From contig JAZNOQ010000034.1 in NCBI GenBank assembly GCA_045589215.1, positions 1 to 12,938 of the forward strand: a stretch of DNA of 12,938 bases. The letters run 5' to 3'. This document shows positions 1 through 5,878 of this stretch, piece after piece (the stretch's first letter is position 1; each line of letters begins with the position of its first letter). The stretch is from JAZNOQ01 sp045589215 (GTDB taxonomy: Bacteria; Bacillota; Clostridia; Oscillospirales; CAG-272). Both the position numbers and the translations under genes were made by a program. The notes under the pieces were generated by a model that saw only the letters and a list, made by a program, of their open reading frames with translations, did not search any database and had not been told where the DNA came from.

Positions 1-296
1 CCACCGGCTCGACCACCATTCTCGTCGCTGTTGTTAAGGGTGCTGCTACCGTTGCAGGCATCAACGCTGCAATGAAGGCAGCTGCAACCGAGTCCTTCGG
101 TTACAATGAGGACGAGATCGTTTCCTCCGACATCATCGGCAGCCGCTTCGGCTCGATCTTCGACGCTACCCAGACGATGGTAATCGACATGGGCAACGGC
201 ACGAGCCAGGTTCAGGTTGTTGCTTGGTACGACAACGAGAACTCCTACACGAGCCAGATGGTTCGCACCATCAAGTACTTCGCAGAGCTGAAGTAA
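1..296 (+). CDS. gap: Glyceraldehyde-3-phosphate dehydrogenase, C-terminal part (partial)
   Basis: The left edge of the window cuts this gene. The reading frame starts at base 3 and gives 97 residues up to the TAA at 294-296. They match the end of type I phosphorylating GAPDH, the cytoplasmic glycolytic enzyme that converts glyceraldehyde 3-phosphate, NAD+ and phosphate to 1,3-bisphosphoglycerate. Visible family marks are the SSDIIGSRFGSIFDA stretch and the near-C-terminal WYDNENSY, which corresponds to the conserved WYDNE-x-x-Y segment, followed by a hydrophobic last helix. The catalytic Cys and the NAD-binding Rossmann domain lie upstream of the window. An intrinsic terminator follows 30 bp after the stop, so this gene ends its transcript. 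Codon choice is strongly biased toward a few codons, as expected for a highly expressed gene. Family assignment is firm; NAD versus NADP preference cannot be read from this part. Confidence 0.95.
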   Translation, partial: TGSTTILVAVVKGAATVAGINAAMKAAATESFGYNEDEIVSSDIIGSRFGSIFDATQTMVIDMGNGTSQVQVVAWYDNENSYTSQMVRTIKYFAELK

Positions 297-325
297 TCAC
301 GGCGCTGTGTAGAACAGCATAAAAG

Positions 326-354
326 AACCGCTCCGAATTCGGGGCGGTTTTTTT
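326..354 (+). terminator. Rho-independent terminator of gap
   Basis: A stem pairs AACCGC (326-331) with GCGGTT (344-349) and extends inward by one G-T wobble and two C-G pairs around a GAATTC loop. It runs straight into seven T residues (348-354). The position, 30 bp after the gap stop codon, and the T-run on the + strand fit termination of gap transcription. Confidence 0.9.
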
Positions 355-360
355 GTTGTG

Positions 361-394
361 TCACGAAAGCCACCCAAAAGGGTGGCTTTCGTGA
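361..394. terminator. Perfect 15-bp inverted repeat between convergent genes
   Basis: Bases 361-375 are the exact reverse complement of 380-394, with an AAAA loop between. The hairpin sits between the convergent gap (+) and surface-protein (-) genes, only 14 bp beyond the surface-gene stop. On the + strand it is followed by a weak T-rich stretch (395-403). On the - strand it is followed by CACAAC and then A residues, not a U-tract. It therefore looks like a back-up terminator or an mRNA 3'-end stabilising hairpin for the surface gene rather than a textbook terminator for it. Confidence 0.6.
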
Positions 395-408
395 TTGATT
401 TTTGAAGA

Positions 409-3400
409 TCACTCAGCGGTGGTCTCGTCAGTTGTTTCAGTCGCAGTGGTCGTTATCCAATAGTTTCGGTCGGGTCTGCCCTCTGCGGTGTAGTTGGTGA
501 AGTTCTTGTAGTGGCCTGCTGCAGTACATCCTTCGGGAGCGGTTTGAACGTATTCGTGTGTATGATGTACCCAATCAAGGCTTGAGAATACATTCTTTTT
601 ATACAACTCATAGAATCCTAAGTTTGCATATGAGTCAGTTTCGTCCTTGAAAATTACTTTTTCGTTTTTGTCAAGGAAGAATACACGGGAACCGTCACCG
701 AGACCTTCGTACCAATCGGGGTCGGAGTTTTCAACGAGAGCATCCCACTCTGCCCTCGTTCCTTCGTAGTAAATGGTTACGGTTTGTCTCTTCGCGAACA
801 GACTGCTTCCTCCGGGGAACATACCTGCGCCAAGGGAGGTGATCGTATTAGGGATCTTAACGGCGGTGAGGTTATCAAAGCCGTCGAATGCATCCTCTCT
901 GATCTCTGTTACGGGAATCGTACCAACGTGGGAGGGAATGTTCAGGCTCAGGTTGGAGTCGCTTATATTAACGTCACTGACATGATATTCGATCAGCTGG
1001 TTTGTCGTTTCATCATAAACCGGCGTCAGCGTTATGGACGTCGTGGAAAGATTCAGCTCCAGCTTGACGGTGATGTCATTTGTAGCACCTTCAAAGTCGA
1101 TCGTTGTGAGGTCTCTATCCCACTTGACCTGAATCACGTTTTCTGTGTCATCAAGTTCTTTCTGGATCGCGGCACGCTGTGCTTCGATCGCATCTGTATT
1201 AAGTGTGTGGCTCTGACCTTCTTTGAATGTTTCATAGTAAAGCGTCTTGCCATTGTGGTCAAGGAAGTAAATGTTAAACTCGCCGGGCCATTCGGGATAG
1301 AGGACGATATCCACAAGGTTACCCGCGTTTACGGCATTCTCACTTACCCAGCTGCCGTTTGAGTACGTGGCATATTCTTTGTCGTTAGCATCTTCCCATC
1401 TAAGAGGCTTTTGTCCATTCAGCGTAACGTTGTTAAGCGCAGTATTATTTGAAAGTATATCCGCAATATTAACTGCATTTGTATTATCCGTTACATAGAG
1501 CACGTCTGCAACGTCTCCGTCGGCGCCGATGAAGGTGATCGTATATTTGCCTTCGGTAACACCCGTGTGTTCGGAATTACCGTAAACGCCCTGTCCGCCG
1601 CCGTAAAGCTGATTGAACTTGAGGAGTGTCGTGCATTCGTCTCCCGCTTGATGCAGGTGGATGTCGTCCACGACCGTGTTGCCTGCGGCATCTGTCGGAT
1701 GTCCGTATCTCGGGTTCGAGTAAGAAGAGTTGTATTGGCTGGGCTCAACTCTTACCCAAGGATAATTTCTTCCGGGGTTATTCTCGTTTGTGAATTCACA
1801 GTAGGAGTAATTTGTCCAGGTGTCATAGATCACGACGCAGTTCGTGCAGGTAAGATAGGGGGCATACGCCTTGTGGGAATCGTTCGGATCAACGCGGTCG
1901 CTGTTACCGATCAGCATACCCGCTCTGCGGTAAGCGTACCACTGATAAGCGGACGTTACGTCATTGTAAACGTCAAGAACGCAGGAAACGTCGACGTTAA
2001 CCATATGGATCTTGGTATTCTCGCTGTCATCCCAATAAGCACCGACCACGCCGCCAACGGGGCAGTCAAAGTCGCCCCAAAGAGAGCCTACCGTACAGGA
2101 AGAACCGACGTGAACATCTTTGAAGGTGACTGTGCTTTTGACGGGCTGACCGTTCGCGTCGTATTTCGCACTGACCTCGCCTACAACGCCGCCCGTCGCG
2201 CGCTGATAGTTTGCGATGTGGGAGGAATAGACCATGATATTTTCAAACGTACAATTGCCCTGAGCAAGACCTGCTACGATACCCATTTCGACGCACTCTG
2301 CAACAACGTTTGCGTGCTTGACGGTCAAATTCTTGATCGTTGCATCCTGAACCGAGGCAAACAGTCCCATACCGCAGTTGGTATAGGTGTAATCTGTTTT
2401 GGTATTGGCTTCAAGATCCCAACCGTTCTGCCACAAGCCGTGGATCGCATGACCGTCACCGTCAAACGTACCCATAAATACTTTGCCTTCGGCATTATCT
2501 CTGTTGTGTCCGCTATATGCGTATCCCCAACCGATCGGGTCGAACTGATTGGCGCTTTCGCCCTCGTGGTTCAGAATTACGTCGTTTGCGAGTTTTACAA
2601 ATTTATTGGCATAGGTTTCGCCGTTGTCTACGGTGTCACGGAAATATGCAAGTTCACTTGCATTGGCGATCATGTAAGGATCATCTGCTGTACCTGAACC
2701 GTCACTGAAGCTTGTTGCAGCTGTTCCGTCCCAATGGCCGTCTGTATCAGCTACAACGGCGACCGGAGAGAACGAAGCGAGCGAGAGCGTTATGTCGCCC
2801 GTTATAGGGTTATAGTAAAACTCATTGTGCGCGTCAAGCTCTGCAAGCGCAACGAGCGTCATCGGTACGGTCGTGCCGTCTTCGACGTGATACAGCTTGA
2901 TGTTGTTGTTATTAAGGCCCGGGACAGCAACGCCCTTGATGGTGATCGTCATCGGGACGGTGTTGTTCTCGTCGACACCCGCCATATGTACGTCAAGCGT
3001 GCGCATCTTCTCGGTCTCACCAAGAACGACGTTCGCGGTGCTGTTCTCGATATCCTTTACGGAAAGGGTAAGGGAGGTGGCACCCGCTGCCATCTGCACG
3101 CCCGACGGTACGGTTGCATAGGTGACCTCGTCCTCGTCGTCCGCATTGCCGACGGTCACAGCCGTTGTGATCTTATTGCTTGCATCGACTGCGTTTGTTA
3201 CGGGTGCAGAGACGGTCGTGTCTATTTTCGCATAGATCGCGTCGGGGCTGTCATAGGTGTTGTCGAAGGAGTCGCCCTCAAACATTGCCTGAGTTGCCGT
3301 GAGAAGAACGCCGACCTCGATGCTCACGACGTCCGTTCTGCCGTTGTTCATATTGAACAGATTGTCATTTGAGGAGGGCTGCCAATAGAGGACGATGCCG

Positions 3401-3915
3401 AATGTCTTTGTACTGCCCGACTCGAATGCGTTATCCGATGCAAGCGGCTCGAGAGAGTCGATGCTTTTCCACGCGTCCTTCGGGATCTTGTTGACGTTTT
3501 CGCGGCTGTATTCGAAGCTTTCATCAACGACCGCAGCCTTCAGCATGCTTGCAAAGGATACGCCGTCAACGACCGTTGCATTGGTCGCATTGAGCGCGAA
3601 GCGATACAGAAGAGCGAGACTGCCCGCGTTCTTGATCGTGAAGCGTTCCCACGCCATTGCGCCGGGCTCCCAAAGGTCGGAGTCAACGTCGTCAAACAGC
3701 ACGGTGTTTTCGTCGACGAGCTTGTCAACACCGTTCGTGCCGTTATCGGCATGGTAGAGCTCAACGTCGAGGTCGCCGGTAGCGATGATGTTGTTTGCGC
3801 TCGTCACGGAATCCGTGAACCAAGCGTAGGTCGTTCCGATCAGCATTGCAAAGCAAAGCACAAGCGCGATCAGGCTTGTAGCAAGGGCTTTTTTCGTAGA
3901 ATGCTTTTGATTCAT
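409..3915 (-). CDS. Large SipW-dependent (TasA/camelysin-like) surface protein with GLUG-type beta-helix and BspA-like LRR segment
   Basis: The protein has 1168 residues from the ATG at 3915. That start follows GGGAGG (3923-3928) by 7 nt; an in-frame TTG at 3930 lies upstream of this site and is unlikely. Residues 1-31 form a SipW-type signal: KK, a hydrophobic core, then GTTYAWFTDS. Residues 32-215 resemble TasA/camelysin, including NIIATGDLDVEL and FTIKNAGSLALLYRF. A beta-sandwich-like linker (about 235-390) comes next. Residues about 405-660 show IANASELAYF, GTFDGDGHAIHGL, GLFASV, IKNLTV and GGVVG motifs, typical of GLUG-type right-handed beta-helix adhesins. Residues about 985-1060 hold a short LRR_5/BspA-like part (IREDAFDGFDNLTAVKIP). 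No LPXTG motif, C-terminal membrane helix or S-layer domain is seen; the tail is Thr/Glu-rich. The role is probably extracellular: fibre, adhesion or matrix. The dedicated signal peptidase is not in the window. Module calls are firm for the N-terminus, moderate elsewhere. Confidence 0.85.
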   Translation of the reverse strand: MNQKHSTKKALATSLIALVLCFAMLIGTTYAWFTDSVTSANNIIATGDLDVELYHADNGTNGVDKLVDENTVLFDDVDSDLWEPGAMAWERFTIKNAGSLALLYRFALNATNATVVDGVSFASMLKAAVVDESFEYSRENVNKIPKDAWKSIDSLEPLASDNAFESGSTKTFGIVLYWQPSSNDNLFNMNNGRTDVVSIEVGVLLTATQAMFEGDSFDNTYDSPDAIYAKIDTTVSAPVTNAVDASNKITTAVTVGNADDEDEVTYATVPSGVQMAAGATSLTLSVKDIENSTANVVLGETEKMRTLDVHMAGVDENNTVPMTITIKGVAVPGLNNNNIKLYHVEDGTTVPMTLVALAELDAHNEFYYNPITGDITLSLASFSPVAVVADTDGHWDGTAATSFSDGSGTADDPYMIANASELAYFRDTVDNGETYANKFVKLANDVILNHEGESANQFDPIGWGYAYSGHNRDNAEGKVFMGTFDGDGHAIHGLWQNGWDLEANTKTDYTYTNCGMGLFASVQDATIKNLTVKHANVVAECVEMGIVAGLAQGNCTFENIMVYSSHIANYQRATGGVVGEVSAKYDANGQPVKSTVTFKDVHVGSSCTVGSLWGDFDCPVGGVVGAYWDDSENTKIHMVNVDVSCVLDVYNDVTSAYQWYAYRRAGMLIGNSDRVDPNDSHKAYAPYLTCTNCVVIYDTWTNYSYCEFTNENNPGRNYPWVRVEPSQYNSSYSNPRYGHPTDAAGNTVVDDIHLHQAGDECTTLLKFNQLYGGGQGVYGNSEHTGVTEGKYTITFIGADGDVADVLYVTDNTNAVNIADILSNNTALNNVTLNGQKPLRWEDANDKEYATYSNGSWVSENAVNAGNLVDIVLYPEWPGEFNIYFLDHNGKTLYYETFKEGQSHTLNTDAIEAQRAAIQKELDDTENVIQVKWDRDLTTIDFEGATNDITVKLELNLSTTSITLTPVYDETTNQLIEYHVSDVNISDSNLSLNIPSHVGTIPVTEIREDAFDGFDNLTAVKIPNTITSLGAGMFPGGSSLFAKRQTVTIYYEGTRAEWDALVENSDPDWYEGLGDGSRVFFLDKNEKVIFKDETDSYANLGFYELYKKNVFSSLDWVHHTHEYVQTAPEGCTAAGHYKNFTNYTAEGRPDRNYWITTTATETTDETTAE

Positions 3916-3975
3916 TTTTTTGCCTCCCAATGTGAATTTTATATTTGCACCTTTCTTAGTACAGATTACATCTTA

Positions 3976-4003
3976 ATTATAGCAAACTGAAAAAATTTGT
4001 CAA
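3976..4003 (-). promoter_or_regulatory. Consensus sigma-A promoter of the surface-protein gene
   Basis: Read on the - strand, TTGACA (4003-3998) is followed by a 16-nt spacer and TATAAT (3981-3976). Both hexamers match consensus exactly. Transcription would start near 3969, giving a leader of about 54 nt before the ATG at 3915. No riboswitch-like structure fits in so short a leader. Confidence 0.88.
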
Positions 4004-4035
4004 TGGGTATCAGAATAAAAATTGTTTTTTGTGAA

Positions 4036-4049
4036 AAAAGACGTCTTTT
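4036..4049. promoter_or_regulatory. 14-bp perfect palindrome upstream of the surface-gene promoter
   Basis: AAAAGACGTCTTTT is a perfect palindrome without a loop. Its centre lies about 40 bp upstream of the -35 hexamer of the surface-protein promoter, in the range where activators bind. This is a candidate operator only: no known regulator motif was recognised, and a palindrome of A/T runs can arise by chance. Confidence 0.25.
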
Positions 4050-4073
4050 CGCCCTCTCCGCCTCGTGCCGAGG

Positions 4074-4255
4074 AACCTCCCCCGAGGGGAAGGCTCTAAC
4101 GTGGGCTCTCCCTATGGGAGAGCTCCCGAGACAGCGGGTGAGAGGGTGTTCCGGCGGGAGCAAGCCCCCGCCCTACGGGGGCAATTCAAAGCCTCCCCCC
4201 CGGAGGGAGGCTTGGGGCGGGCGATATCCGAGCGAAGCTCGGCGTGAACCGCCCC
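4074..4255. repeat. Cluster of GC-rich palindromic repeats (REP/MITE-like), left of alaX
   Basis: The spacer between the surface-gene promoter and the alaX stop carries no credible gene. It holds a run of hairpins: GCTCTCCC/GGGAGAGC (4105-4112 with 4116-4123), GCCCCCG/CGGGGGC (4164-4170 with 4176-4182), AAGCCTCCC/GGGAGGCTT (4189-4197 with 4205-4213), and GGGGCGG/CCGCCCC (4214-4220 with 4249-4255) enclosing CCGAGC-GAA-GCTCGG (4228-4242). The first hairpin continues into a tail (4121-4146) that recurs on the other side of alaX. The block looks like several nested short extragenic palindromic elements. It may also end alaX transcripts, although none of the hairpins is followed by a U-tract on the - strand. 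Confidence 0.75.
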
Positions 4256-4273
4256 TACGGAGTTGGTCACGGG

Positions 4274-5437
4274 TTATCTCCCGCCGAAATACGCCCGAAT
4301 TTCGGTTTCGGTTGCCTTGACGCTACCCTGGATCATTTCCTTCGAGCCACCGCCGCGACCTGAAAGACTCTCGTTGATCTCCTTTGACATGGCTCGGAGG
4401 TCGAGTGCTTTTGATCCGATGATATAGGTGTAGCCCGTTTCGTCAGAGCCTGCGAAGGCGGCGGCAAGCCCCTTCGTCTTCGGCACGGCGCGATTGACCA
4501 GCTCGCGGAGGCGGCGCGCGTCGAGGAGGGGGGCGAAGAGGATGAGATTTTCCTCCGCTTCACCTTCGGGGAGGCGTTTCTGCTCCTCTGCGAGAATGCG
4601 GTCGAGGAGGGCATTCTGTGCGCGCTTCTCCTCGACGAGGGCGTTCTGTAACGCTTCGACCGCTTCGACGATGTCCGTCTGCTTCGCGGAGAGGAGGTTC
4701 GAGATCGAGACTGCCTGTGTGTAGCGCGTGCGATAATCGGTGAGTGCGTCCGCGCCGCAGACGATGTGCAGGCGCACGCCGCCCTTATAGCGCATGAAGT
4801 CGAGGATCTTGATGGCACCGATCTCGCCCGTCCGCGCGACGTGGGGGGCACAGCAGGCGCAGTCGTCGTAATCCTGTACTGTGACGACGCGGACGTTTTC
4901 CGTGAGGTCGAGCTTCGAGCGGTAGACTGCGGTTCTGATCTCCTCGGGGGTGAGATAGCGCGCTGTGACGGGAACGTTACGGTAGATTGCCTCGTTCGCG
5001 AGGGTCTCGATCCTGTCGAGGGCGTAGCGGTCAAGCTCCACGCTGAGGTCCATCGTGACGTCGGTGTCTCCGAGGTGGAAGCCGACGTTTTCCGCGCCGT
5101 ACAGCCGATGCGCGAGCCCCGAGAGGATATGCTCGCCCGTGTGGTGCTGCATTTTACGGAAGCGCGGGGCGAAGTCGATCTCGCCCTTGACGGTATCCCC
5201 GACCTTATGGGGCGACGGGAGTTGATGGGTGATCGTTCCGTCCTTTTCGATCGCTACGTCTGTGACGGGGATGCCGTTGATATTTCCCGTGTCGCACGCC
5301 TGACCGCCCTCCTCGGGGAAGAAGAGGGTGCGGTCGAGGACAATGTGGTATTTGCCGTCATTTTCTGTGCAGGAAAGCACGCGGGCTTCGAATTCGGTTC
5401 TGTATGCGTCGGTGTCGTATAATTTTTCGGTTGGCAT
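4274..5437 (-). CDS. alaX: Alanyl-tRNA editing protein, AlaX-L type (AlaRS-like editing domain plus DHHA1)
   Basis: This 387-residue protein is a free-standing relative of the editing half of alanyl-tRNA synthetase. The family hydrolyses Ser- or Gly-tRNA(Ala) in trans in the cytoplasm. Order: a small beta-barrel (about 1-90, with LFFPEEGGQ); the editing domain with zinc-binding H99-TGE-H103; and a second metal motif, C195-x3-H199, in a CACCAPHVARTGEIG context that parallels CGGTHV-x-RTGEIG of AlaRS. A helical, probably coiled-coil linker follows (about 235-295), then a DHHA1 domain with GRGGGSKEMIQGS (360-372). Length fits the long AlaX-L class, about 390 residues. The ATG at 5437 is preceded by AAGGAG (5448-5443) with a 5-nt gap. 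No clear promoter was found upstream, where palindromic repeats begin. There is no aminoacylation domain, so it is not alaS. Confidence is high. Confidence 0.93.
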   Translation of the reverse strand: MPTEKLYDTDAYRTEFEARVLSCTENDGKYHIVLDRTLFFPEEGGQACDTGNINGIPVTDVAIEKDGTITHQLPSPHKVGDTVKGEIDFAPRFRKMQHHTGEHILSGLAHRLYGAENVGFHLGDTDVTMDLSVELDRYALDRIETLANEAIYRNVPVTARYLTPEEIRTAVYRSKLDLTENVRVVTVQDYDDCACCAPHVARTGEIGAIKILDFMRYKGGVRLHIVCGADALTDYRTRYTQAVSISNLLSAKQTDIVEAVEALQNALVEEKRAQNALLDRILAEEQKRLPEGEAEENLILFAPLLDARRLRELVNRAVPKTKGLAAAFAGSDETGYTYIIGSKALDLRAMSKEINESLSGRGGGSKEMIQGSVKATETEIRAYFGGR

Positions 5438-5473
5438 AGGGGCTCCTTTTTGGGGGGATTTGAAATTGGGATC

Positions 5474-5520
5474 AGCCCTCTCACCCGCTACGCGGGAGCT
5501 TCCCCGAAGGGGGAGGCTTC
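5474..5520 (-). repeat. Palindromic repeat copy, inverted relative to the copy left of alaX
   Basis: Read on the - strand, this element has a first hairpin (GGCTCCCCC-type arm around TTC) followed by AGCTCCCGCGTAGCGGG and GTGAGAGGG. The second part (5500-5475) matches 4121-4146 on the + strand apart from the hairpin loop. Within it CCCGC (5484-5488) pairs with GCGGG (5492-5496). The two copies therefore form a large inverted repeat around alaX. Confidence 0.7.
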
Positions 5521-5553
5521 TTCAAAATATTTCGTGGCGCAGGCTCCTTCCGT

Positions 5554-5697
5554 CATTGCTTCGCAATGCCACCGTCTCGCCTGCGGGCTCGGTCTCGCTC
5601 GCGTTCTGACACCACACCGTTGTGTCATTCATTGCGCTCGCGCCGCTTCGCGTCCTCCCGGAGGGAGGCTTTTTGCGGACAGTCCGGAGGCCTGTCC
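5554..5697. repeat. Further hairpins in the alaX-peptidase spacer
   Basis: The middle of the 440-bp spacer (5438-5878) holds no credible gene. It contains CATTGC-TTC-GCAATG (5554-5568), CCTCCC-GGA-GGGAGG (5654-5668) and GGACAG/CTGTCC (5677-5682 with 5692-5697). The CCTCCC hairpin is followed by CTTTTTG, so it could act as a weak + strand terminator. Similar CCTCCC/GGGAGG arms occur at 4189-4213, pointing to the same repeat family. Confidence 0.6.
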
Positions 5698-5728
5698 CTA
5701 CGGGGGAATACGGGTCTTGTCTGCGTTG

Positions 5729-5771
5729 CCTCTCCCTGCGGGAGAGGTGTCACCGAAGGTGAGGGAGAGGG
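5729..5771 (+). repeat. Palindromic repeat copy upstream of the peptidase promoter
   Basis: CCTCTCCC (5729-5736) pairs with GGGAGAGG (5740-5747) around TGC. It is followed by CACC-GAA-GGTG (5751-5761) and then AGGGAGAGGG. The two-hairpin layout ending in GAGAGGG is the same as in the copies at 4105-4146 and 5520-5475, with a diverged second hairpin. Confidence 0.7.
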
Positions 5772-5812
5772 TACGTTCATTGTACCCCTTCTATGGAAAT
5801 TTGTCAAGAGGG

Positions 5813-5841
5813 TTGCATTTTTTCCTTTTGTGTGGTACAAT
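5813..5841 (+). promoter_or_regulatory. Sigma-A promoter of the M3 peptidase gene
   Basis: TTGCAT (5813-5818) and TACAAT (5836-5841) are separated by 17 nt, and TG precedes the -10 hexamer in the extended -10 position. Transcription would start near 5848, about 30 nt before the ATG. Confidence 0.75.
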
Positions 5842-5878
5842 AAAATGGTAATGAATATGAAAGAGGGGACGTTTTGAA

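Noticed and set aside
1567..2697. A 376-codon open frame on the + strand inside the surface-protein gene
   Set aside because: It lies wholly antisense to a protein with recognisable modules, has no ribosome binding site, and its translation is low in domain-like features.
3916..3930. Upstream TTG start for the surface protein (five extra residues)
   Set aside because: The TTG lies upstream of and overlaps no usable ribosome binding site; the GGGAGG sits between it and the ATG at 3915, at good spacing for the ATG.
4074..4255. CRISPR array
   Set aside because: The repeats here are palindromes of different sequence and length, without equal-sized repeats and spacers, and no cas gene is present.
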